NCBI GenBank assembly: GCA_013360945.1
Contig: JABWAQ010000029.1
Location: 1 to 35,636 of the forward strand
DNA from: Candidatus Brocadia sp.
Lineage (GTDB): Bacteria; Planctomycetota; Brocadiia; Brocadiales; Brocadiaceae
Reading direction: 5' to 3'
Length of the DNA stretch: 35,636 nt
The notes under the pieces are model-generated. The model had not been told where the DNA came from. It saw only the letters and a program-made list of their open reading frames with translations, and searched no databases. Below are positions 8,997 to 17,345 of the stretch, one piece after another (within the stretch, counting starts at the first letter, position 1; the number at the start of each line of letters is the position of its first letter). The translations under genes and the position numbers were made by a program.

Positions 8997-9845
8997 ATGA
9001 TAAAAAAAATCCTTGTTCCCACAGACGGTTCCGAAAACAGTCTCACTGCCGCTGATTATGCTATAAGCATATCACGCCTATTTAACGCCAGTATACGGGG
9101 GCTGTTCGTTAAAGACGTCAAGGTATTGACCGGCCCACTGATTCACGATATCGGAACAAGTATTGGCGGAATGGTCCCCTACGGGACGTTTAATCAAACC
9201 GTGAGAGAAATGATGGAATCGCAAGCCGATGCTGCCCTGAACATGGTAGAAGGGAAATGTAACCAGGCTGGGATACCATACAGCCGGGAGGTACGGGAAG
9301 GGGTTGTGAGCCGTGAGATCATTAAAGCTGCCGATGACTGCGACCTGATTTCCATGGGTAAGATGGGCACCCACGCTGAATGGCAGGATGTATTTCTCGG
9401 CACCAATGTTGAATTTGTTGTACGGCAGACCCATAAGCCCGTACTTATTACACCATCTGAATTCAAACCCTTCACCAAGATGCTGATTGCTTATGACGGA
9501 AGCTCTTTCGCAGACAGTGCGCTGCGAAGCGGCGCTGAAATAGCACAGCCCATGAACTTGCCGATAACTGTAGTCTGCGTGGCAGACAAAAAAGAAGAAG
9601 CCGTGGAAACACTGGCAAAGGCAAAGACCTTTCTTGAAAACTATAAACTTACGGTAAATACTGTCACAAAAGAAGGTGGTGATCATGCAAAAGGCATCCT
9701 GGAACTCTGTAACGACGAAGATGAAAAATTTGACATCCTTGTTATGGGTGCGTACGGACACTCACGACTCCGAGAGATGATTCTGGGGAGTACCACCGTA
9801 AGGGTCATGCGATTCACACACTGCCCGATCTTATTGTGTCGCTAA
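8997..9845 (+). CDS. Tandem-domain universal stress protein
   Basis: A 282-residue protein with two UspA domains in one chain. Domain 1 (about 1-155) starts MIKKILVPTDGSENSLTAAD. Its binding loop is GKMGTHAEWQDVFLGTN, where the usual G-S-T is G-T-N. Domain 2 (about 160-282) starts FTKMLIAYDGSSFADSALR and has the intact loop MGAYGHSRLREMILGSTT, so ATP binding is more likely in the second domain. It ends CPILLCR. It is transcribed divergently from the GH57 operon. It is a third USP gene within 5 kb of the two single-domain ones but not their close copy, and about 140 bp separate it from the TonB receptor gene. Confidence 0.92.
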   Translation: MIKKILVPTDGSENSLTAADYAISISRLFNASIRGLFVKDVKVLTGPLIHDIGTSIGGMVPYGTFNQTVREMMESQADAALNMVEGKCNQAGIPYSREVREGVVSREIIKAADDCDLISMGKMGTHAEWQDVFLGTNVEFVVRQTHKPVLITPSEFKPFTKMLIAYDGSSFADSALRSGAEIAQPMNLPITVVCVADKKEEAVETLAKAKTFLENYKLTVNTVTKEGGDHAKGILELCNDEDEKFDILVMGAYGHSRLREMILGSTTVRVMRFTHCPILLCR

Positions 9846-9984
9846 TGGCTTTTCACCTCTCCAAAATTTTCATGTGGAATGCTATTTCATAACACAGCAA
9901 ACCATACAAAAATCCCTCTTGGCCGGGATGGATCGAGAGGGTTGTTAAAATTTTGCTCTGATTCAGATCGAGTGGTTATCTTTC

Positions 9985-12162
9985 ATGACAAAAAGGACAA
10001 CAAGCAGGTTTTTTTTATTTCAATCCTCCCTGTGCCTGAACATTTTCATAATCTGCCTGGCCTCTTTTCCGTCAACCGAAATTCTTGCCAAAGGCGCTGA
10101 AACCACCCAAGCAACCGATCCTTTTTCAAACACGAAAGGAAAAAACACATCTGATATTGACTTGGCCATTGCAGAAGAGCAAAAAACAGAGGCTATCTGG
10201 TTTGGCGCTGAAGAAGCGGTAGCTATTGCCACAAGACATGAAACTCCAATCAGCAAGGCGCCAAGCATCGTCACCGTGATTACCGCAGAGGAGATCAAGA
10301 ATCTCGGATACCGCACATTCGTGGAAATCTTAAGGACAGTGCCTGGATTTGAAATTTTAAAAAGTGGTGATTTCGGCGGTTCATTTCCCACGGTACGTGG
10401 TCTTACAGGTTCAGAGCATGTAAGGATAATGATCAATGGACATTTTGTAAATAGCCCTTTTGGCGGTGCTGCTTTTATCCTGTTTGATGATTTTCCGGTA
10501 GAAAATATAAAAAGGATAGAAATCATCCGGGGGCCGGGTTCTGCCGTATATGGTGAAAATGCATTTTCGGCAACTATCAATATTATGACGAAAGATGCGA
10601 AGGACATTGACGGTGTGAGAGTAAGCAGTGGTTATGGGAGTTTTAACACCTATGAGGAAAATGCCGTATTTGGCAAGACTTGCGGCAAGGTCAACGTCTC
10701 CGGCATGGCACACTACAGGCAGACCACCGGCTTCGATGGTATTGTGGAAGAAGACTCCCTCTCGCCTGCCCCCTTTTCACAGGCACCAGGCAAGGTACAA
10801 GATGACAGGCAGGAATATGACTTGAATCTCAGAGTGACTTACAAAGATTTTTACGTTGAGGGACTGTACATTAATAAAAACGAAGGCCCTTTTACCGGTC
10901 CACAATTTGCTCTAAACGACGAATCCGATTTGGAAAGCAACTACGTTTTTGTCGAAACAGGGTATAAAAAAACTGTTAACGAAAACCTTGTCCTAAGGCC
11001 AAGGATCTATTACGATCAATTCGACAATAACTATTTCATTGAATCATTTCCTGAGGGAACAACAGTGCCTTTGGGGGACATAAACGGAGATGGCATACCT
11101 GACTTTGTAACGTATCCAGATGGCGTTATCGGTAATGCTAAAGTAACTCAAAAGATAGCCGGCACAGAAATTCCCTTTGATTATAAATTGTCCGAAAAAA
11201 ACACGCTTACATTGGGTTTCGAATATCGTTTAATCAATCAAACCAACGTCCGTTTTTCAAGTAACTTTGATACAGAAACGCTGGCCCCAAAAGATTTTTC
11301 AGAATCTCCCGACTTCATTAAAGAAGCCACACGAAGGATATGGGCAGTTTATATGCAAGATACTTGGGACATTACCGATACTGTAAACCTGACATTAGGG
11401 GTACGACACGACCAATACAGTGATTTTGCCGGACAGACCAGCCCCCGGGCAGGCTTAACATGGGCGTTCATGAAGGATGCGTCTCTAAAACTGCTTTATG
11501 GAGAAGCATTCCGCGCTCCCAATTTCGTTGAGCTTTTTACCGACAACAATCCTGCAATTTTGGGAAACGAGGACTTAGACCCGGAAAAAATTAAAACCTA
11601 TGAGATTGGATTAAGCTACCGGTTTAACAAGCATGTTACGAGCAGTATTAATTATTTCTATAATGATATTAATGATCTTATTGTCCTCCGCGCCCTGGAA
11701 TCAAATCAAAATATTAGACAGTATGCAAACTTTGGGAATGCACGAGTTCAAGGCGTTGAGATAGAGACCAGAATAAATATAGTCAAAGATAATTACATCT
11801 TTATGAATTATTCTTTTCAGCATTCAGAAGATGAAGACGGAAACGACCTGCCATTCGTTGCAGAACACAAGGGCAACTTCGGTGTAAATGTACGCTATTG
11901 GAAGTATATTAATACCAATCTGAATACCTTTGTCAGTGGAAGGCGTTCCAGGGAAGCTGGAGACACAAGGGACGACTTGCCTGCTTACGCCCTGCTCAAC
12001 CTTTCTGTTATCGCAAAAGAATTCTTTAAAACCATGGAAGTACAGGGAACGGTGTTTAACCTGCTTGATAAGGACTATAGTGATCCAGGACCCATTTCCA
12101 TTCCAGAAGATCTCCCCAGACCTGGAAGGACATTTTTTATCGGATTGAGCTACCAGTTCTGA
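9985..12162 (+). CDS. TonB-dependent outer membrane receptor
   Basis: A 725-residue outer-membrane receptor for an unidentified ligand. It has an N-terminal signal peptide (about 1-35, ...ASFPSTEILA), then a plug domain at about 85-200 (ITAEEIKNLGYRTFVEILR, RGLTGSEHVRIMINGHFVN, IIRGPGSAVYGENAFSATIN). A 22-strand-type barrel follows, with the typical FRAPNFVELF and NLTLGVRHDQYSDF segments, and a C-terminal aromatic signature ending GLSYQF. This arrangement fits the colicin I receptor/siderophore or B12 type. An EF-hand-like loop, GDINGDGIPD at about residue 365, could bind calcium or simply be a loop. The start is weakly defined: no strong ribosome binding site precedes 9985. No TonB-ExbBD genes, Fur box or cobalamin riboswitch are visible nearby. 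Confidence 0.92.
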   Translation: MTKRTTSRFFLFQSSLCLNIFIICLASFPSTEILAKGAETTQATDPFSNTKGKNTSDIDLAIAEEQKTEAIWFGAEEAVAIATRHETPISKAPSIVTVITAEEIKNLGYRTFVEILRTVPGFEILKSGDFGGSFPTVRGLTGSEHVRIMINGHFVNSPFGGAAFILFDDFPVENIKRIEIIRGPGSAVYGENAFSATINIMTKDAKDIDGVRVSSGYGSFNTYEENAVFGKTCGKVNVSGMAHYRQTTGFDGIVEEDSLSPAPFSQAPGKVQDDRQEYDLNLRVTYKDFYVEGLYINKNEGPFTGPQFALNDESDLESNYVFVETGYKKTVNENLVLRPRIYYDQFDNNYFIESFPEGTTVPLGDINGDGIPDFVTYPDGVIGNAKVTQKIAGTEIPFDYKLSEKNTLTLGFEYRLINQTNVRFSSNFDTETLAPKDFSESPDFIKEATRRIWAVYMQDTWDITDTVNLTLGVRHDQYSDFAGQTSPRAGLTWAFMKDASLKLLYGEAFRAPNFVELFTDNNPAILGNEDLDPEKIKTYEIGLSYRFNKHVTSSINYFYNDINDLIVLRALESNQNIRQYANFGNARVQGVEIETRINIVKDNYIFMNYSFQHSEDEDGNDLPFVAEHKGNFGVNVRYWKYINTNLNTFVSGRRSREAGDTRDDLPAYALLNLSVIAKEFFKTMEVQGTVFNLLDKDYSDPGPISIPEDLPRPGRTFFIGLSYQF

Positions 12163-12288
12163 TGCAGCGTCATTGCGTTAAGCAATCTGCCGTAAAATTC
12201 CTCATGAGAAACCAGGGGAAATAAAAGGGGGCGATAAATAATCCTCAACAATAACATGGCAGTTGCACCCGCAGAACGCTATCGACCT

Positions 12289-13230
12289 TCATCGGCTTGC
12301 CGGGCGTCTCTTGCGGAAGAAAACTGTGATATTTCCTGACGGCGGAAAGAAGTAGCCGGCAAGTGCATAAAATAGTAGTTGTGGCGAAGTAAACAAACAT
12401 TTCAAACGAGGTTCTTCAAAGACAACGTCAATAAAATTACCGGCACAATAAACATAGGTCTTAAGAAACCTGGTATTCACCATTGGGTATAATGTGTCAA
12501 AATAAAAGCGGTGGTAAACCTTTATGACGTCCAATCCAGCATGTACCCCAAGGTTTAATAAGGCTCTCTCCGAAAGTATATGGCGATGATAGGGTTGATG
12601 TAGTTCCATAGAAAATCTCTCAGGATCAGACAGATCAATTTTGTCGGCAGCAGGGGTCCCGACAGCCAACAACCCTCCCCGCTGTATACAACAGACAAGT
12701 TGCTCAAAAAATTCAACCGGCTGTTTGGCGTGTTCTATTACATCGTATGAGGTAACAACATCATAAACAACGTTTAATACTTTTCTATCAGAATACCTTT
12801 CGACATAGGAGTCATAACCAGAAGCGTTGTATCCGCACTGAAGTAAAAACGAAACAAACAGACCCTGACCGCAACCGAAATCAAGAATCGCGTGCCCTTT
12901 TTTTAATCCGTGTTTTTGTAATAATCGAAGCCGATTGCGGTAAGACTTGTGAGTCGCATAATTCATGATATGGTTCTTTATGGGGTAATGTACGTAGTAA
13001 TAGTCAAGATCAATAGCCTCCCTGGAATGCAAGGAGCCGCAATTCAGGCAACGCCATACAGTGAATTTTTCGTGCTTAAATTTTCGTACATTGGAACGTA
13101 TCTCTTTTACTTCTAAAGCATTTTCAAATTTTCCTGGATGTGTACAAATGTTGCATACCGTAAATTCTGGCATATCATTCCTAACACGAACGAGTCGGAA
13201 AAGATTATCAACACCATGAGCTTTTATCAT
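12289..13230 (-). CDS. Class I SAM-dependent methyltransferase with N-terminal Cys motif
   Basis: A 313-residue protein. Residues about 25-70 contain two Cys pairs (VCNICTHPG and WRCLNCGSLHSRE), a probable zinc knuckle. The Rossmann methyltransferase core begins ILDFGCGQGLFVSFLLQCGY (SAM-binding motif I), with VVTSYDVIEHAKQPVEFFEQ as motif II. This architecture is common in methyltransferases acting on nucleotide sugars or lipid-linked saccharides. The long C-terminal part has aromatic-rich sequence. An internal ATG at 13176 with AGGA five bases upstream is an alternative start and would still keep both Cys pairs. The neighbour on the same strand is the PHP-GT4 fusion, so a role in surface glycan synthesis is a reasonable guess. 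The substrate is not visible. Confidence 0.8.
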   Translation of the reverse strand: MIKAHGVDNLFRLVRVRNDMPEFTVCNICTHPGKFENALEVKEIRSNVRKFKHEKFTVWRCLNCGSLHSREAIDLDYYYVHYPIKNHIMNYATHKSYRNRLRLLQKHGLKKGHAILDFGCGQGLFVSFLLQCGYNASGYDSYVERYSDRKVLNVVYDVVTSYDVIEHAKQPVEFFEQLVCCIQRGGLLAVGTPAADKIDLSDPERFSMELHQPYHRHILSERALLNLGVHAGLDVIKVYHRFYFDTLYPMVNTRFLKTYVYCAGNFIDVVFEEPRLKCLFTSPQLLFYALAGYFFPPSGNITVFFRKRRPASR

Positions 13231-13270
13231 CTTTTAACAGCTCGGCGCTCCTTACAATAAGATATCTTTC

Positions 13271-13326
13271 TTTATTTGCAAGTTTTTTGACAACCCTCTC
13301 ATCCCCTTTATCAAGGGGGATTTGGT
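13271..13326. repeat. Short dispersed repeat plus 6-bp palindrome
   Basis: The minus strand of 13271-13296 carries GGTTGTCAAAAAACTTGC, which recurs with one change on the plus strand at 15923-15947. It is followed at about 13304-13319 by the hairpin CCCCTT-TATC-AAGGGG. Such palindromes with fixed flanks are usual for small dispersed repeats. The rest of the gap 13231-13482 shows no gene. Confidence 0.45.
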
Positions 13327-13482
13327 TGCGGCTATGCTGCGTTATGATTTGGCTTGGAAGTCTTGTATTACCTGAGAATCCACTTAATGACAAAATATTT
13401 ATGCCCTGTGGCATACTGCCCGGGAATTATCCCCTGGAGGAGTTGATTATATTGTCTGGAAGAATCTTTGAACAATTACAAA

Positions 13483-15876
13483 CTATGAACGCAACGTGGC
13501 GAGGCACATATCTTCCGGGCTTGTAGCATGCGTCTCTGCAAAGTGCCTTGCCCTTTCTCCCATGATTTTGATTTTTTCCCTGTTCTTTATTAAAGACACC
13601 AGGGTATTTACCAATGCCGTTCGGTCGTTTGCTTTGACCACGTAACCCGTCTCATTGTGGATCATTAATTCCTTTGGCCCACCTTCATCAGATACAACAA
13701 CAGGAAGCCCTGATGCCTGTGCCTCGAGGACAACATTGCCATAGGTATCGGTAGCGCTGGGAAAGACAAAGACATCCGATGAGGCATATAATGTGGAAAG
13801 TTCTTCGCCGATAAGAAAACCGGTAAATAGAACGGGATATCCCTCTAATTTGTTTTCAAGATTGTCCCTATAAGGTCCGTCCCCCACGATAACCAGATAG
13901 CTGCGGAAACCTGCCTTTATTATGTTGATAAAGGCATCGGCTAAAAGCCCAAGATTCTTTTCCTTCGAGAGCCGCCCAACATAAAGGAATTTCACCTCTC
14001 CGTCCATATTGTATTTATCCCATATGCGAGGATTCCTCCTTTGAGGACAAAAGATTTCAATATCAACCCATTTCGGCAGAAGTCTTATCTTTTCAGGGGG
14101 AAGACCTTTTTCAATAATTTGATCCTGCGTGCTTTTTGATGGAACCAAGATATTTTCCATCTGATTGTAAAACCAGACCATATAGTTCCATGCTGTATTC
14201 TCAAGAAACACATCATTGGTAAGACTCATTACGTATTGAGGTATATCCGTGTAATACGTGGCAGAGATTGGGATGTCCATCAGTTTTGCAATGGAAATCG
14301 CCAATAAACCAAGGGTGCCGGGCGTGCTTGCCTGTATCCTTGTGAACCCCTCCCTCTCAACATAATCAATCACATCCAGTATTGGTGGAAAGTGCAGTTT
14401 TAATTCAGGATATTCAGGCAGTGCAAAGTCTCCAACAGATTTAAAATTCTTTATTCCGTCTTTAAATGACGTTTCTTCGTTGCTACATGTTATTACCGTC
14501 AAGTCAATACCTCTGTTTTTTGCAGTTTCTCTAAGTCTTTTTATTGCCACAGCGACCCCGTTTATTTCATTGACGGTATCTGTGAAAATGGCAATTTTCC
14601 CCGCGTGGTTATCACTGTCCGGCAACATGAAGCTTACTTTTAATTCTTTCATCAATCTTTTGCTTCTATGCTGATAATAGTGGGTGACATAATATGGCGA
14701 AGTAAGAAAATGGATAATACCAAGGGTACCCAGTGACTGAACTGTCTGGAAAATACCATTACCGAAAGACAACTTCATAAGCTGATTTGCATAAATATAA
14801 ACCATCCTGTTCGCAAGATGACTTATTACTGCAAATATACTTCTGTTTCTGTCTTCGGCATTAAACCTCCCGAGAAGTTCCTGATCGTTAATCAATCTTT
14901 CGGCTTCCCTGTCCAGTATTTCCTCAAAGGTTTTACCATGGTAATTGTTACGAGTCGCGGGCATGTTTTTCCTGATGAAGAGCTTAATCTTTTCACCTAA
15001 AGAGATTTTTTCCGGTTTTATTTTAAAGAATCTGCTCAAAAGAGAATTGACAAAAGGCATTGAGTTGTTTTTGCCGGAATCTATGCGCTCTCTGTAAAAT
15101 CTATACCCGATTCCATATATATTGTGAGCAAGGGTCAACGGATCTCCGTCTTTCCCCGCCGCCCACGTCTTACATTCTCTTACGGAGGATATGAAGTCTT
15201 TTAATGTCCTTCCCTCCGGAGATGCAGTATATGACCTGGCAATAAAAAAACCACTGTGGTCGTCTGAACCACCCACTACAGCCTTTTTCCATGGCGTACC
15301 TCCATAAGGGGTTATATTATGCTTGTCTGATAAGGCATCTAACTTCTCTTTAGTTAACGAAGATATTATGTCTTTTATTAATTTATTGAATCGCTCAGCC
15401 CTTATCCCGTTCTTTACTTCAAACACATTAAACAACAACAACATCTTCTCTATCGTTGCTACACTAAGCCTTCCATTCAGGTCAAATAAAGGATGCGCAA
15501 TGAAATGGACCATACCGGCCTTACGAAGGTATGCCACCAACTCATAAACATTTTTCCTTAAGCCCATTATCTCTTTAAATATATCTTCTGATATATCAAG
15601 CGCAATAACGTGTATCTTGCAGCCATTCTCAGGAAAATAGGTGTTGACCTCAGCACTGATAAATACCCCTGGCAGGTGGGCTATTTCAAGGACTCCATTA
15701 ATAGTATCATGGTCCGTTATGGTGACATAATCCATCCCCATCTTCTTTGCCGTATTGTATATGAATTCAGGGGATGTATAGCTTTCCGGGCAATTTAATT
15801 TCCTTATTGCCCAAAAAGATGGCTTATCAGAAAAGTTTGAATGGACATGCAAATCTGCCCGATAAAGACTGTTCAT
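13483..15876 (-). CDS. PHP phosphoesterase - GT4 glycosyltransferase fusion
   Basis: A 797-residue two-enzyme protein. Residues 1 to about 270 are a PHP metal-dependent phosphoesterase domain with its metal ligands in order: HVH (H10, H12), ITDHDTING (D55, H56, D57), E76, H89, HFIAHPL (H124, H128) and GGSDDHSG near 215. A middle helical region follows (about 270-420). Residues about 425-797 are a GT-B glycosyltransferase of family GT4: KIAIFTDTVNEINGVAVAIK, LPKWVDIEIFCP, FLYVGRLSKEKNLGLLADAF and the donor-sugar motif DTYGNVVLEAQASGLPVVVS (E-x7-E class, near 707-722). A single polypeptide could remove a phosphate and transfer a sugar, or the PHP part may be regulatory. The acceptor is unknown; lipid or capsule glycans are plausible. 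The start ATG at 15876 lies directly before the PHP core, as expected. Confidence 0.88.
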   Translation of the reverse strand: MNSLYRADLHVHSNFSDKPSFWAIRKLNCPESYTSPEFIYNTAKKMGMDYVTITDHDTINGVLEIAHLPGVFISAEVNTYFPENGCKIHVIALDISEDIFKEIMGLRKNVYELVAYLRKAGMVHFIAHPLFDLNGRLSVATIEKMLLLFNVFEVKNGIRAERFNKLIKDIISSLTKEKLDALSDKHNITPYGGTPWKKAVVGGSDDHSGFFIARSYTASPEGRTLKDFISSVRECKTWAAGKDGDPLTLAHNIYGIGYRFYRERIDSGKNNSMPFVNSLLSRFFKIKPEKISLGEKIKLFIRKNMPATRNNYHGKTFEEILDREAERLINDQELLGRFNAEDRNRSIFAVISHLANRMVYIYANQLMKLSFGNGIFQTVQSLGTLGIIHFLTSPYYVTHYYQHRSKRLMKELKVSFMLPDSDNHAGKIAIFTDTVNEINGVAVAIKRLRETAKNRGIDLTVITCSNEETSFKDGIKNFKSVGDFALPEYPELKLHFPPILDVIDYVEREGFTRIQASTPGTLGLLAISIAKLMDIPISATYYTDIPQYVMSLTNDVFLENTAWNYMVWFYNQMENILVPSKSTQDQIIEKGLPPEKIRLLPKWVDIEIFCPQRRNPRIWDKYNMDGEVKFLYVGRLSKEKNLGLLADAFINIIKAGFRSYLVIVGDGPYRDNLENKLEGYPVLFTGFLIGEELSTLYASSDVFVFPSATDTYGNVVLEAQASGLPVVVSDEGGPKELMIHNETGYVVKANDRTALVNTLVSLIKNREKIKIMGERARHFAETHATSPEDMCLATLRS

Positions 15877-15922
15877 TAAGTATTTTTATCAGGACAAAGT
15901 TAAAATGTAATTGGAAAAAGGA

Positions 15923-15947
15923 GGTTATCAAAAAACTTGCAAAAAAG
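15923..15947 (+). repeat. Second copy of short repeat
   Basis: GGTTATCAAAAAACTTGC matches the minus-strand copy at 13271-13296 except for one base. Otherwise the 265-bp gap 15877-16141 shows no convincing gene. Confidence 0.4.
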
Positions 15948-16141
15948 AAGGCATTTATACAACGGTATTATCATACCTTTTATCCAGGAATAAATCAACA
16001 TTTATCATGAGACTCAAAACGATATTGATTTATCCTATCGCGACCGATTAAGGACATTTTTGTTGGACTGACCCACAGTTCCGGGAGGTTTTTTATTGCT
16101 ATTCGACCATCAAGACACAAAGAAATAAGCATCCTATCTTT

Positions 16142-16855
16142 TTATTCCTTTTCTTCACGCCTTGATGTCTGAATAGTTACCGATTGCTTTAATATTATAT
16201 TCATCAGATTTTCCGCTATATCTTGCCTGGTCTCACATCTTGATTCGACCTTTTTATGTGAATTAATTAAGTAAGCCCTGTGCTTCTCTCCCATAATTTC
16301 ATTCTGATTGTTGGCAACAACTAAATCCGCGCCGTTTTCTATCAGGGATACGCATGCCCTTTCGATAAGCGCATCTCGTGATAATCCCACCTCTAATTTA
16401 AACCCTATTAAAAAAGCATGTGGCCATAACTTTCTTATCAATTTTATCACCTTGGGCGTCTTTACAAAGGTTACTACCAGTTTGTCTTTCTTTGAAGGTA
16501 TTTTACCATCACCCTGTTTCTCAGGGGTATAATCAAGCACCGCCATAGCATGCACAATGGCATCGAACACATTGTCTTTCATTTTTTCTTGAAGCGTGGT
16601 TAGTAAGTCATCCATTGTTTCTATCTCAATAAGTGCAAGTCGGCAGGCACAATCTTTTTCTAATAAAGTAATATCCGGAAAACAGCTGCCCACCCCGTAA
16701 ACAAACGTCACATAAGCACCGTTTTTCAAGAGCTTAGTCGCAATCATAGTCCCCAACCTACCTGATGATTTATTACTAATATATCTTACGGCGTCTATAT
16801 AACCTCTTGTTGGTCCGGAGGTTATCAGGACACGTACCCCTTCCAAACTTCCCAT
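16142..16855 (-). CDS. coaB: Stand-alone phosphopantothenate-cysteine ligase domain (CoaB)
   Basis: A 237-residue protein equivalent to the C-terminal half of bacterial CoaBC. It joins cysteine to 4'-phosphopantothenate in coenzyme A synthesis, using CTP in most bacteria. Visible motifs: VRVLITSGPTRGYIDAVRYI and NKSSGRLGTMIA at the N-terminus, the active-site region AMAVLDYTP, the KIPSKKDKLVV loop with its lysines, and the late block GADLVVANN. The decarboxylase half (CoaC flavoprotein) is not fused and not in the window. The ATG at 16855 follows AAAGG at 10 bases. It runs opposite to comEC. An alternative is a CoaB-like paralogue with another role, but the key motifs are present. Confidence 0.87.
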   Translation of the reverse strand: MGSLEGVRVLITSGPTRGYIDAVRYISNKSSGRLGTMIATKLLKNGAYVTFVYGVGSCFPDITLLEKDCACRLALIEIETMDDLLTTLQEKMKDNVFDAIVHAMAVLDYTPEKQGDGKIPSKKDKLVVTFVKTPKVIKLIRKLWPHAFLIGFKLEVGLSRDALIERACVSLIENGADLVVANNQNEIMGEKHRAYLINSHKKVESRCETRQDIAENLMNIILKQSVTIQTSRREEKE

Positions 16856-16901
16856 ATTTTACTGCCTTTCTGAGACGATTAAGAATTGCATTCGTAGTAA
16901 A

Positions 16902-16936
16902 TTGGGTTTTAAAAGGGAAAACCCAACGATTTTTTT
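16902..16936 (+). terminator. Intrinsic terminator-like hairpin, plus strand
   Basis: A perfect 9-bp stem, TTGGGTTTT (16902-16910) with AAAACCCAA (16918-16926), a 7-nt loop, then CGA and seven T (16930-16936). It points rightward, yet the closest gene upstream on that strand is the TonB receptor 4.7 kb away. It may end an unseen small RNA or antisense transcript, or form part of a long comEC leader. Confidence 0.5.
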
Positions 16937-17345
16937 ACTCACCCCTGAATCTCCTCCCGGAAGGGGACTTCTCTGATTCCCCTCCTGGAAGGGGCAAGGG
17001 GAGGGCTATTCGGGTTTAATGAAAAACAAATGAAATCCCTAACATAAATTCAGGCCTTCGGTGACAGCTTTTGTTCTATCGTAGCGCACCATTTTATGTA
17101 GCTTATGCGGGATAAATCCCGCGCGGCATGTTTAATGAAGCAAATTATAATATTTCTGACGATTTATTACAATACTGAGGAAATAACGTCGGAAAAATCG
17201 CCCTGATAAATGGAAGTGTAACACTCGCGCAAACTGGAACACAATTCGCTGTATTTTTCCTGTCTCCCTGCCAATGAGGAATGTTTAGCCTTTTGAGGAG
17301 TCAGGAAATACGGTGGGTGTTACAAACATGTACAAACAGTGAATT
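16937..17345. other. Gene-free stretch with G+C-rich repeats before comEC
   Basis: About 410 bp without a credible gene. At 16939-17010 it holds a C/G-rich repeat of the type CTCCCGGAAGGGG / CCTCCTGGAAGGGG; similar sequence occurs near 4377-4458. At 17107-17122 there is a 6-bp hairpin, GCGGGA-TAAA-TCCCGC. Both look like dispersed repeat elements. I found no clear promoter or riboswitch core. Confidence 0.45.

Noticed and set aside
9078-9761. Minus-strand frame of 227 residues over the tandem USP
   Set aside because: Cys/Phe/His-rich shadow of a well-supported USP gene.
9846-9984. Cobalamin riboswitch before the TonB-dependent receptor
   Set aside because: No B12-box-like core is present; only a 6-bp CCCTCT/AGAGGG stem is visible.
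13287-13526. Plus-strand 79-residue frame between methyltransferase and PHP-GT4
   Set aside because: It runs through dispersed repeat sequence and into the 3' end of the opposite gene; no domain or ribosome binding site.
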